DNA from: Pleurodeles waltl
Lineage: Eukaryota > Chordata > Amphibia > Caudata > Salamandridae
Assembly (NCBI RefSeq): GCF_031143425.1
Contig: NC_090437.1
Location: forward strand, 1,178,036,863 to 1,178,100,862
DNA: 64,000 nucleotides
Reading direction: 5' to 3'
The stretch's first letter is position 1; the number at the start of each line of letters is the position of its first letter. Of the stretch, positions 12,358-24,189 are shown piece after piece. A program made the position numbers and the translations under genes. The notes below the pieces were generated by a model, which had not been told where the DNA came from, ran no database searches, and worked only from the letters and a program-made list of their open reading frames with translations.

Positions 12358-14029
12358 TCTCTGCTCTGATTTTCTACATGGAAGAGCTAGCCCTGCCACA
12401 GTGAAAATAGCATTTGCGCCTGATCACTTTAGGGACATGGTAACATTAATTTTCTACATGTTCCACTTTTAATAGCCATGCAGCCTGCCTAGTGGACTGC
12501 CTGACCTCCATAGGGGTGACTTACTAATATTTACAAGAGAAGTTTTCATCTGTCATAATGTATTATTTTAATAGGTCGGTCACACAACAGTAGAGCAAGA
12601 AGTTTATTGCCGTACACCCTCCAAAGTAAAATCCTAAACCACAAAAACTATGGCAACTTGTTTTATTTTTTCATTTTACTGGGGTATTGAGATTCTTCCT
12701 AAACAAAAAGCAAAAGAGATTTGTTTGGAAGTGCCTCACCCACTCATTTGTGGTATACTTTATCATATGACACAAACATGGTGGTCCCCACCTCGTAGGA
12801 AGGGAGAGCAGAATAAATTATTTCTGGGAAGATAAGGGGTCCATTAAATGATATAAAACAACCTTTGTGTAAACCTAGGCATTCCCTTTATTTTGCTGGG
12901 TTAAAAACAACACAGTATTCTACCATGAACTTATGTTTCAGGCATCCTCTTTGTTTGCAGTTTTCCAACATGTTTAGGCCGCAATAAGATCCCTTTTGAG
13001 AGGTCTAAGGCCATTATCAGGACATTTAATTTAAGGTACCCCTACAGTCTGTACTTCAGTTCTAATCTGTACATTCAGGAAATAATAAGTCTTACCTCTA
13101 TCCATCCAGCAGTTTTTTTACTTGTGAATGAATAGACCGAATAAGGATCATTATCATGTCCTATTCATCAAGTATCTCTGCCATTTTGTTGCCTTTTTTG
13201 TATTCTATACATAAAACTGACTCTTTTTCACAATAGTGCACAACTTGCGGTACACTCTTGGGATCAGAGCACACGTGGAACCTGTGAAAAAGCTTTAGTG
13301 AACATGCACAAATAGTGAAACTACTTACCCTAATTTTGCAGGGTTCAAGCCTAGCAGTAACACCGGGGAAGAACCACTACTGTAGTTGCAAACTTGTATA
13401 GAAAATAAATAAAAAACAATGAAAACGCATAATCCAGAATTTCATGTGGCAACTCTCATTGCATCCATATAACCGCCACTCTTTGTCACATTATCATATC
13501 GGTCATCTCATAGGCTACTGTTCATCAGTAGGAAGACCATAAATTACTGTGTCTTAACCACCCGCATTTCAAAGGCACAAATGATACATTAGAGGAAAAA
13601 GCTGTTCCACAGCTCTAATAGCATAATATGTCCCCCTCCCAGACAGGTCATAATAATCATCTGTATGTATAATCCACGCATCTCCATGTCGATCGCACCA
13701 AAGTTATTGCTCAAAATCAATAAAGGTAAATATTTCCCCTTTTCTATGGGACATAAGCCACATTAATAATTTCACTATGTACCATTGGTGACAGCAAATT
13801 CCATCTATATTAGAATGCTGGCAACATTAGTAGCCATGCATTGTCTTCGGCCGACATTGTTATCCTCATGCATCAATTCTTCAAATTATCGTGCCAGCTC
13901 ACACACTCTACTCCAGTACCATCAATGCCATGCCTCATTCACACGTTCCAAACGAGTGCCCAGGAGAACAGGCTCCTCATTGTAAACTGACTCCACACAA
14001 TTGCGAATTGTCCCTTTCCACTTACATCT
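12358..14029. other. No gene seen; contains one copy of a dispersed repeat
   Basis: This stretch is AT-rich, with no long frame and no recognised domain. The segment at about 12575-12680 (AAGAAGTTTATTGCCGTACA and onward) is about 85% alike by eye to 19065-19170, on the far side of the Penelope-like element. The rest I cannot classify. Confidence 0.5.
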
Positions 14030-14830
14030 TACTTCTTCAAGGCTCAGGTTCCATTTGTGGACCTGAAATGATGCTGGTGCACTTCTTCATCTGACGTTGT
14101 CAATTTTTGGTTCCCATGATTAAACGGGATGAACCAGTTTGCTATGACTATGGCGATGCATGTTGTGTCATAGTGGACCATGGGAAATGTGGTTTCTCTT
14201 CTCTTGTTTTGCCTTACTTGTAGAATTCTCTGTATACATATTTTAAATCATACATAGGGGATGGGGTGGACAGTTTCCCTTCTGTGCATATTTTCTTCTT
14301 TTTCCACAGGAATGTTTTCTTTTAGTGCACAAAGTTCCAGGCTCCTGGTCTCATTGTTATTTCCCATTTAAAAAAAAAGAAACAACATGTTCTGTGTCAC
14401 ATTGACAAACGATGTCAAGGGAACATGGGAAATGTAGTCCCTATTCCCTCCCTTTTTTAAACCTCATTCGTGAATGCTCGTGCATTTTGTCCTCCGCATG
14501 CAGCCAAAGTTTAAACAGGCATACGACTCATGGTTAATCACAAGGCGGGGGTAAGGCTGATTGCGGCCCTTGTTGTAATAGTGTTCTTCATTATCAACAG
14601 AGATATTTTCTTGGAGGTTACATAGTTGCCGGTTCCGGGTCCATTTCCATTGTCGTTAAGGTTGCTAATATTCTCTACAGCATGTCAATGAAGGTAATGG
14701 CAATGGTAGTCCAGTCATAGTTTTTCTCCCTTTATATAGCCCATTCACTATTTCTATATACATAACACAAAAAATCATATGAAGGCATCTGGCATTCACT
14801 ACATCATGCCAAAAGAGATTATAGAAATTA
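14030..14830. repeat. Degenerate ~290-bp repeat units flanking the Penelope-like element
   Basis: Three loosely similar units carry a GGTTCC(G/A)GGTCC-like stretch (about 14040, 14340, 14628) and a GGGAAATGT(A/G)G or GGTAGTCCAG stretch followed by a pyrimidine run (about 14188, 14427, 14700). The third unit also resembles 19590-19720, with shared GTCAATGA, TAGTCCAGT, CTTTATATAG and CATATGAAGGCA/CACATGAAGGCA words. Same-direction repeats on both sides of the element would fit Penelope-like LTR-type repeats, but divergence is high. Confidence 0.45.
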
Positions 14831-15408
14831 CCATTCAATTGTGGTTCTTTTCCTTGTTTTATACCCTATGTGAATATCTCAATTGTGATATTTTCCACTC
14901 TTCATTCTGGGATTTTTTTCACGACACAGAGTAAATTCAGACTAGACCGGCAGTTATTTCTAAATTATTTTGTGGAACTCTAGTAGACCTACCTCAACAC
15001 TTAATTCCCCTACAACATTATGCTCAAAGTCTAAATGCGCGAAATGTATCAATCTCTTTCTTTAGAATAGGTGTCATGAAAACAAACCTGAGATGAGGAG
15101 GAAATTAATCCCTACCCCACCCGCGTCCATGGCACATCACTGTTTCGTTTGTGTGAAACTTTTAAACCCACCTCCGTTTAATTTTCAGCGGGCATTCATT
15201 CTGTCGTTAGTTCCAGTCTTTATTTTTTCCAGTATGAACCAATGAAAGTTGTTTTCATTGTGACCTTTCTCATAAAGTGGTGCATCATTTTGGTGATCTA
15301 CTTCTTGCATTTAAATGTACCTCGATGTTCATTAATACTTATGCTTTCTTTCCTTGAGGTCATACCTACATATTTTCACCCGCATTTGCAGATCATAATG
15401 TAGACTAA

Positions 15409-15722
15409 GGTGGTCATTATGAACATGGCGGGCCAACCCGCCACATAATGAACACAGTGGGGGCCGCCATCGGCAGCCCTCACTCACCGCCAGGCTACCT
15501 CCGTCAGGCAGCCTGGCAGCAGGTGGAAACATCATCCGACAGGGCAGCCGTGCTACCCCGCTGATAATGTTTCCGAATCCTCCAGCCTTTCCCTGGCAGG
15601 TTTCCCCCACCAGGGAAAGGCTGGCTGAGGGGGTGCCCCGGGGCACCCCTGGGGGCCCCTGCACTGCCCATGCGTTTTGCATGGGCAGTGCAGTTGTTAC
15701 TGCAGTGTTCGTTATGAGGGCC
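15409..15722. mobile_element. Harbinger-type MITE inserted in the GIY-YIG region
   Basis: The 314-bp insert starts GGTGGTCATTATGAACATGG and ends CGTTATGAGGGCC, with TAA on both sides (15406-15408, 15723-15725). Remnant hairpins match those of the MITE at 5218, for example GGGGGCCCCTGCACTGCCCA facing TGGGCAGTGCAG, and CAGCCTTTCCCTGG facing CCAGGGAAAGGCTG. Removing it rejoins the Penelope-like frame exactly between SNCNTSN and the GIY-YIG motif, which confirms the boundaries. Confidence 0.85.
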
Positions 15723-16341
15723 TAAATTACTTGTATTACAGTTGCTATGATGTTTGATGACCCATGTGGTACAGCGGCCTAAGTCAATCATCACTGTCTT
15801 CTTTGTAAGCAGACATACATTACTCTGACCACACAGAAAATTACCCACTACAACACGTTTGTCTAATAGGATTATTTGTTTTAGAATTGCCTATTGGTTC
15901 CTACGTGTTGTGTGTACCACTAGGTCCTTTATTCTACTTGTCTTCTTGACTCAGTGGTCCGGTATTTAAGACTATCCACTGTTTTTAATTGCTTTTTAAC
16001 TTTGCTGGACAAGGGACTGTGAATGTATATTGTCACACATATTAGTCTATGACAGGGATGCTTGCCCTGTCCTGGAGTAACTCGTCATGGTCACTGTTCA
16101 GTGCTCTCTTTTCTGCCCTTGATCATTTTAAGTGAGTATTCTCTTTCCCTATGTTTTTGCATCAATTTCTTAGAATGCTTCCTATAGTCATTTTTTTGGT
16201 GCAATTGTGTTGTAGTTGCAAAAACTTGACCACACAGGGAGGTTTTACGCTGTAATAATGTGCTCCTATCAGTAGATTTTTAAAATACTTCATGCTTAAG
16301 GCCTCCTCTTGCAGCAAAAATTCAGAAATCTAAAAAATTTA

Positions 16342-16933
16342 GCGACTCATTTGAACTCTGGCAGTCACCAGACCTCCAGGTTCACGGTCGGGGTCGGACC
16401 TCTGCAAAAGCAGCAGTCTTGCTGCGTCATTACGACAGTGACGGTTTCGCCAGGTTGCCGCCTGTTGACACCCTGGTGGTCTGGGCAGTCGCAATCCACC
16501 AGGGCAGCACTGTAAACAGAGCTGCCCTGAGGATTATGAGTCGCCTTTCCGCCAGCCTTTGCATAGTGCGGACTGCCATGCAAAGGATGGAGGAAAGAGG
16601 GTGTTAGGGGCCCCATGGGGGCCCCTGCACTGCCTAGGCACTTGGCTTGGGCAGTGTAGGGGCACCCATGGACAGCCCGTTGTGCTTTTCACTGCCCAAA
16701 TTACAGGCAGTGAAATGCGTGACGGGTGCTCTCGCACCTGACGCACCACAACATTGCCACCGGCTCAATTACGAAATGATGTCAAGGTTACGGTGAGTTT
16801 TCTGCTGGACCAGCGGGCGAAAACAGCATTTCCACCCGCTGGCCTAGCAGAAAACTCCTAATAGGGTGGCCAGCATACCGCCAGCGCTGGAGGTATGCTG
16901 GCTGCAGGGCCTTCCAACGTTTTAATGAGGCCC
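16342..16933. mobile_element. Harbinger-type MITE inserted in the RT 3' part
   Basis: A 592-bp insert flanked by TTA (16339-16341 and 16934-16936). Its right end, read inward, is GGGCCTCATTAAAACGTTGG; the left end GCGACTCATTTGAACTCTGG is a mutated version. The hairpin order resembles the MITE at 5218: CCAGGGCAGC/GCTGCCCTG, GCCTTTGCAT/ATGCAAAGG, GGGGCCCC..CTGCACTGCC/GGCAGTGTAGGGG, TTTCACTGCC/GGCAGTGAAA, and a long GAGTTTTCTGCTGG/CTAGCAGAAAACTC stem. No coding frame. Confidence 0.85.
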
Positions 16934-18995
16934 TTAGTTCCTTATTGTAAATTTCAAGAAGCAATTTAAACTGTTTATTCAAGAGACAAAGCTAACCTGC
17001 CAGATTATAAAAACATCTATGTAGCATTTCAATATTTTGTGCTCATTTTTAAAGGGTTTCTCGACACAGAATATCACCTTTCTTTCATAGTCATGGACAT
17101 AGAGACATGCCAGACTAGGAGCGTGTGTAGAAAAAACATCCCTTCAAAGTCAAGTAGTTCACAGTTAAGCGAAGGTGAGCACAACCCATTATAAACTCCC
17201 TTGGTGTCATGGGGTCCCATTGAAAAATTTATAATATCGAGTCTACCATCAGCAAAGTGCCTTTTAGTGGAATAGTTGTCTCAAGTGCGTCTAAATCCAT
17301 GCTGGTCATCAATTCATCATCAGGATCCTATTTCAAATCAGACAAAATGTTCAAAAGTTCTTTTGTGTCTTTTAAATAAGTCATAGTCTTTTTGACTATT
17401 GGTCTCAAGAACCAATCACAGAATCTGGAAAGCAGTTCCAAAGCTGAACCGATCCCTTAGACTATGGGTCTCCCTGGTGGAGAATGAACATCCTTATGTA
17501 TTTTAGAGAGATCTGAGGTGCAGGATTATGAAGAAATTCAGCCTCTTTTTTGGTAATCCAGCCATTTTCTAGTCCTGTGTCCACTAGATATATCACTTCT
17601 TCTACCAGATTCACATAGTGGGACCCCTGGATGACCTCCATTTCTTCCTCCCAATGTTCAATAGTTTCATACATTCTTCTTTATGAAGGAAGGACAAGAA
17701 ACAAGGTCCCTTGTCTGTTAGTTATTTAATAATGACTTTGGCTTCTCCAAGTTGGGTGATCACCTGTCTTTCCACTTTTCTGATGTTATGAAAGTGTTTG
17801 TAGTTGCACAGTTCTAATTTGTCTATTTTGTTGCCGACTGCCTCCTGAAAGACCAAACTCCAGGTGGCATTGTTTGAGTAGGTGGAGTGATATGCCGACT
17901 TTCTCTTGAGGCCGGTGTTCTCCTCTACCACAACTAACAGTTCTTGTTCCCTGAACAATACATGCAGTCTTATCATTCGGAAGAAATCTGAGACCTTTGT
18001 ACGTAATCTGAAGAGGTCACTCCTTGGAGTGGGTACAAACCCAACAACTTTATTAAGTACTCACACCTGTGCCTCAGTTAAAATTCTTTTGATCAAGTTG
18101 AGTACTGCATTGTCATCTGTCTTTAATTTGTGCTGTTGCTCGGAAGCGGTTCCATACCTTCCCAGGTGATTAGCTGTTCTTTTTTTTAATTTTCTCATCC
18201 TTATTACCTGCTTCTTCCTAACAAAGGCGGTCTTACAAGGCCTTGCCATGGGGAGAATAGCAGGTTCATAGGCTTAGTGAACCCACAGGAGCCAGGCCAA
18301 TACCAATACAGCTCCTGATACATATTAGGACCATAGGATCTCTGTAGCGGTCCACCCTTTCTGCGGTCCATTCTTCCTTTTGTCTTGTGTGTACCATCAT
18401 CAGTACTTTCTGGGTCAGATGACCCACTGCTTTGTGAGGAAGTCTCAAACAAGTTCCTCTCTTTCCACTCAAAGTCTTCTCTGGAATAAGGGTAGATTTT
18501 CTTGTGGGAAGACTACTTGAGAGCCATTTGAAATTTTTGGATGTTAAATTTGTTTAAAAACCCATTAAAATATGATGCTGTTTTTGTTTCATTGGAATCC
18601 TTCTTCAACATAGTAATGATAATATGATTCTTTACCTGAATTAAGAGATTATCAGAGAGCATTTTCACTCTCTTTATTATGAGCACCAAACAATCACGGG
18701 TGCATTTCCACGCAATCAGAGACCAATCGTTTTGGAACTCCTTGTATTTAAAAAAGATCCTTCAATCATTTACAACAATTAGTCCTTGAGGTGCTGCATT
18801 ACTTTTCAAGTATTCCGTCATAACAGTTCTTAATAGCAGTGTTTTTACCTGTGTGTTTTTCAGCTCCACCAAGAAGTCCCAATCATCCTTCTGTGATACA
18901 TTATGATTAAATGTCATGTCTCCCAGGAGTGGAGGAGCTGCCAAGATGGATGAAACCACTTTAGGGTTAAAAGATAGGCTGTCTACCATTTTCAT

Positions 18996-19750
18996 TTTAT
19001 TTACTATGCCAACTTGTCACCTATGAGCCCAATATCTCTCACAGCTGATCATCTGCGCAACACAATAACTCACACAACAAAAGAGCAAGAGGTTTATTGC
19101 TGTACACTCACCAGAGTACAATTGGAAACCACAAAAATTTACTGCAAGTTGTTTTATTCCTATGTTTTACTGGGAACATAGGGCCAGATGTAGGAAACAA
19201 TTTAACATTTCTTAATGGACTGAATCGTTATTTTGGTCAATTAAGAAATGCTATATTATCTTTCCAGATGTACAAAGGCAGATAGGGAATCACAAAAGAT
19301 AATTTCTACTCAGTAGAAATCGCATTTTGTGGTTCCCTAAATAGCAAATCGCAAATAGGGATTTTCTGTTTGCAATTTCCTAAGCACATGTACAAAGCGT
19401 TTCCTAAATGCGAAATGGTCACTTAGGAAATGTTATTACCATTGACTCTAAGTCCATGGTAATCATGTGCAATTTTAAAAAATGCACCCAAAATGCATTT
19501 TCTAACGTACCATGTAGCGCACATGCCCCTAGGGTATTTGTCTGCTTTACAGGGGCACCACTTTTTTTGGTGGAGTGCATCAAGGAGGAGTCTGTCAATG
19601 AGGTTCATGGCAATTGTAGTCCAGTTCTAGTTCTTCTTCTTTTATATAGTCCCATCCATATTTCAATATACATAAAAATAAAAAAAATAAAAACCACATG
19701 AAGGCAGCTAACACTACTAAATGATGGTTAACACTGATGTACCGAGAAAA
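18996..19750. other. 5' flank of the Penelope-like element with repeats and a MITE remnant
   Basis: No gene. 19065-19170 matches 12575-12680, and 19590-19720 matches 14680-14810, in the same orientation. Between them, 19183-19590 starts GGGCCAGATGTAGGAAAC and repeats CCAGATGTACAAAGG, which has the look of a truncated MITE inserted into the flanking repeat; I find no matching right end. Confidence 0.5.
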
Positions 19751-20002
19751 TATATACAGTGGAAAGCATATTTTTACATTCCTGCAGAAGACAGACATAT
19801 TTTCTGTAAAGTTACTGCCTCCTCAAATAGTTGTAAGATGTATAAAGAAATACACAGTAATTGAAACGTCCACATTGCCATTCAAAACACAAAGGCATAT
19901 CCAAAACCAGTCTCTAGTCCTTAATTTCAGACAGTTTACTGACAGGTAGAGAAAAACTTGGAGAAACAGAGAACAATGCAATAGTGGAAGGATCCAGACT
20001 GA

Positions 20003-20557
20003 GCCCCTCATTAGGACCGCCAAAGCAGTGGTCCGACCGCAGGCACCGCCAGGTTGCTGCCAGTCGATAGCCTGGCTGTGCCTGCGGTCTTAATCTGCCA
20101 GGGCAGCACTGCAAGCAACACTGCCCTGGGGATTACAAGTCCCCTCTCTGCCAGCTTTTCATGGCGGTCCCACCGCCATGCAAATGCTGGTGGAAATGGG
20201 GAGCGGGGGGGGTCCTGTGGGGGCCTCTGCACTGCCCATGCACTTGGCAGAGGCAGTGCAGGGGCCCCCATAGACAGCCCCATCACGCTGTTTACTGCCT
20301 GAATTAGGGGCAGTGAAAAGTGCGAAAGGGGCTGTCGCACCCAATACACCGTAACATTGCCGCCGGCTCGATTATGAGCCGGCGTCAATGTTGTGGCCTG
20401 TTTCCCGCTGGGTCAGTCGGCAGATACGCTTTTCTGCCCACTGGCCCAGCGAGAAACTCAGAATAGGGCCAGCGGGCGGAAAACCGGAGTCGCGGTTTTC
20501 CATTCTAATGAGTTTGGCAGTTGGCCTCTGCCACCCGCCAAACTCAAAATGAGGCCC
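20003..20557. mobile_element. Harbinger-type MITE with eroded hairpins
   Basis: A 555-bp insert flanked by TGA (20000-20002, 20558-20560). Ends: GCCCCTCATTAGGACCGCC on the left and, read inward from the right, GGGCCTCATTTTGAGTTTGG. It keeps the hairpin order of the MITE at 5218: CAGGTTGCTGCC region, CCAGGGCAGC/GCTGCCCTGG-like stem, AGCTTTTCATGGCGGT/ACCGCCATGCAAATGCT, CTGCACTGCCCATGC facing GCAGGGGCCCCC, CACTGCC/GGCAGTG, GCCGGCTCG/CGAGCCGGC (one base changed) and CCGCTGG..CCAGCGGG stems. Non-coding. Confidence 0.85.
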
Positions 20558-22210
20558 TGAGTCTATCCCATTTACAAAAGCAAAGGGAACCAATTTCTGT
20601 GGACCAGTAAGGAAGAACTGTAATATTTTTGTCCCCTCTTGTTGCTTTCCATGAAAAACCTGAACAATCACTGCTGCAAAGATATAAAGGATGGTCCTGG
20701 TCTAAGGTGCCACCAATGCATCTACTCCTTCTGAGATAGAATTCCAGGAACCTAGCCAGAAAATGAGGAACCACCGAACTGTGTCTGGTGGCAAACAGAT
20801 TCATCACCATACAGCCGATCGTGAGGCTAATATCCTGAAATTTCACTACAGATATTGAAGTCCTGATGTGTCAGAAATAACTAACTAAGCTGATATGCCT
20901 GATGATTATCTATAAACCTAGATGTACAGCAGAGAGAACTAGGATTGGTTTTCCTGGAAGTGCAAAATCACTGTTATGACAGAGTGGTTTACGCATCTTT
21001 TTGCTTCCTTGTTAATTTATATAATGCTTGGTCTCTGTATTATCTTCCAGTGTACAACCCTGTTGGAATGGAGTGAATGCTATTAAACCCTTTCACACTG
21101 TTTTTATTTCGGTGGAAGAATGATGTGCCTCTGTTGGTGAACAATATCCATGTGCCTTCTTAATTTGGAATCAGCGAGGAAAATAAAGATGCTATTGTAT
21201 AGACAGAATTCCATTATTAGGTAACACAGTTGTTTGTGTGTTACATCAAATGTATTGGTCTTGAATGTAAAAAATGTTTACATGCATTATTACTTTGTTT
21301 ATGATCAACACTCATTTATAATGATACTGAAACCATTTGTATAATGCATACAGTATTATTCGTTGGCATGGTGAAGTACTTTATGACCGCCATACTTAGA
21401 TGATTCTGCCTGCCATATTTAGATATGTCGTTTCGGCCAACAGACAAATCTATCATCTCCAGGAACCACCGTCACAGTGTTACCTGCAAATGCATTGAAA
21501 ATGTCATGGATGGCTCCATCAACATGACGGAGCCATATGTAAAACTTTCAAGTTTTTTTATTTATCTTCAAAAACAAACTTCAAAGCAGGATTTTGTTTT
21601 TGAAGTTAAAACATGTCCCCCTCTCCATGAGAGTTACCTCCCCGGAGAAAAGAGGCAATTTGCAGTTTTCACTGCCCCATACTACTAGGGTTTTCCTGGC
21701 AGTGATGGGCAGTGAAACTGACTGATATGTCAGCCCATCTAAATTAGGTCATCCGATATACAGTTCAATCTCACGTGGTCCATTGGAGGGTGTAGCCATG
21801 GCAGAAATGGGGTAGTCTCTGGCATTGTTACCCCAAAGGTTCACTCACATTTAAATCAGGTTGGCCTACCATTATGTTGTGGCAAAGAATACTACATTAC
21901 TGTTGTTGATTTCTACCAAAACGGAGCTTAGACAACACTCCCTTCTTCCAATCCATAGAACTTCTTTTTCTACCTGAGTATAAAAAGTGATGGCTGTTAC
22001 CTCTCCCAATCACTCCCTTACCTTAAAGTAGGGCCTTCTTAAAGCTTTTGGTGGGTGCCCCCCATGAACCGGGAACACTTCACTTAAAAAATAAGGTTTA
22101 TCTAATTCTGAAAGAGGCTGATGAACCAGGTAAAGGATTCTCATTCTGCACCACTGGCAACTAGAGTAAAAGAAAACACAGGGTGAGTGGAAAATCCAAG
22201 AAATAGACCA
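20558..22210. other. No gene recognised
   Basis: AT-rich sequence without a credible domain or long frame on either strand. 21395-21720 holds short inverted words (GGCTCCATCAACATGACGGAGCC; AAAACAAACTTC..GAAGTT) that could be another eroded MITE, but no ends or TSD can be fixed. Confidence 0.4.
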
Positions 22211-24189
22211 TCATGGTAAAACAGCAACTAGTAACATTGTGTACATTTTTTTTTAGTAAAGTAAGGTTAAAGAACCCTGAAGGATCAGGACTCAGCAGAA
22301 AATTAAAGTACACCCCACCCATGGAACACTTCCCTGAGCAGGGTGATACAAGGCAGCAGCTTGCACTGCCTTGTGTTACTCCAGATTTACCAAACCAAAC
22401 AGAGTCACGGAAGGTAGCCTTCTTTGGCTTGGTAAATTTCATTCTAGGCTTTGTGTCGCCCTCCGTCCCTTTGTGTGGCACAAGGGTGATGCATAACCTT
22501 TGGTAAATCTGCTATAAGTGCATTCTTCCTATATATGCCCAACTGTTGTTATATTTTACTCCCTATGCAATAATGTTGCTTTTATGCCTAGGAAGTAGGG
22601 TTGGCATCGGCAAATTTGAAATTTTTGGTAACCTCCTCCTACTGCAACAATTGTTGTAACTTTAATCACATCTACCCCACCAAATGTGAGTGAGATCTGT
22701 TGATAATGGAAAATAGCAGTACAATAGATCTTTCAACCTGTGGGACGTGGGTAAAGAGATAGCATGCAGTACACCAAAGTAAAAAATAACTGCTGCACTA
22801 TATTGCTTGACAGGGTGAGACCAGGAATGCCATTTATCTACTAAGATATGTCACACTCTCAAAATTACTTCCAGACAATAACACTTCCTTGTGTGACACA
22901 GAAAGCTGGAAAAATGTTACAGCATTGTTATTCTACTGGAAGTGTTACCTTTCATTAGAAACATATATGTATAATATAATGGGCAGTCTCTTCTGCTATA
23001 ATGTATGTAGCCTTTCGCAACATTCAGGACCCGAAGCGTATCTGTCAACTCACACATATTTAGGAGATGTTATTCTTTTACTGGTATTCAGCTTCCTAAG
23101 AAACAAAATGGCTCTACAAGCAGTTAAGGGATCAGCAGCTGATTAATCTTTGAATAGCCTCCAAAAGGTATATATTCTTTATTCACCTTAATGGGATAAG
23201 CCTGTTAAACACTTAGGGCCTGATTTAGATGTTGGCAGACGGGTTACTCCATCACAATGGTGATGGAAGTCCTGTCCTCCTAAATCTAAATCCCATAGGA
23301 AATAATGGGATCTGATGCACAATTCTAGGTCAACAGGTTCACATTTTACATGAATCAGTAACTAATCACTTATAAGACATGTACAGCAAGGCCCTATGAA
23401 TACCGCTACATAGTTTGTAAAAACATATTCTACACACATTCCTGAAATGAGCAGAATGACATACATCCTTACAACCACACTTGCAATCATATTGCAAGTT
23501 AAACCATCTCCAAGTGGGTCACCCGTACATTAAATATTCTTCAAAAATCTATCATGACTGCAAATATTCAGGGAGGTTCTGGAAATAAATATCTGAACAT
23601 AAGAAGCCTCCAATTTAAATGAATTGTAGCTGTGTATGACAACTATTTTACATTGGCATTGGATGCACAGACATCCTCAAGTGGTTAATTTATTATAAGC
23701 AGAAGCTTTTACTTATCTCATATATTTTTGGCAACAGGTATTGGTTGTAAACAACCACCTATTTGAAATGTGACATTCATTTAGAGTCACATTTCACACT
23801 CAACCTTCTTTAACATGGAGTACCACTTGCACTCAAAGTGTACTTGTTGGTAAAATGTGCATCACATAAGTTTTACTATACTGAAGCAAGTGTTGTCTTG
23901 AGGGCTAAGCTATTTCTATTCTGCACACACCCACATTCTCTTATAGCAATTCTATGCTGTATATTACTGTGGGCCCCTAACTAAAATAATGCTTTTTAAA
24001 ATGATCTAAGGTCTTATAGAGTAATGTGAATTTCAGTAATCTGGATGATGTCACCTGTGATGTCATCAGCTATGTATTTTGAGATTTCATGAATAATGGC
24101 ATCAATTATGCCATTTAACATATTATGATTGATGAAACATGTGAGGTAATAAGCAGTGCAAGTATAGCTGAACAACTAGTTTTATTGAT
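22211..24189. other. No gene recognised; short MITE-like fragments and a possible LTR
   Basis: 22348-22375 is a hairpin (ACAAGGCAG/CTGCCTTGT) inside about 330 bp that looks MITE-like but has no clear termini. 23213-23290 begins TTA then GGGCCTGATTTAGATGTTGG, again a MITE-like end without a partner. 24030-24130 repeats GATGTCA words and lies directly 3' of the env remnant (minus strand), where a retroviral 3' LTR would be expected. No second LTR copy was found, so this stays a suggestion. Confidence 0.35.

Larger units (their letters stand above)
15180..18995 (-). pseudogene. Penelope-like retroelement: RT plus GIY-YIG endonuclease (decayed)
   Basis: Penelope-like elements encode a reverse transcriptase fused to a GIY-YIG endonuclease. 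Reading the minus strand from an ATG at 18995, fragments in shifting frames follow the family order: an N-terminal part, VLNKVVGFVPTPRSDLFRLR near 18050, VIRKADKGG-like sequence near 17730, DPIVSG near 17470, the motif-A-like MTSMDLDALETTIPLKG near 17300, and YIDVFIIW near 17000 where the usual second D of YIDD is missing. After a MITE insertion come the Cys/His linker (CGQSNVC ... RCTTW ... HSNCNTSN, 15840-15725), a second MITE, then the GIY-YIG part (VYIMICKCG, stop, KYVGM near 15380) and its C-terminal APLYEKGHNENNFHWFILEK near 15250. Many stops and frameshifts; not functional. The fold order makes the family call strong. Confidence 0.85.

Noticed and set aside
22161..22506. Two opposite-strand frames of about 100 codons
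   Set aside because: No domain, and the stretch contains MITE-like inverted words; likely chance.
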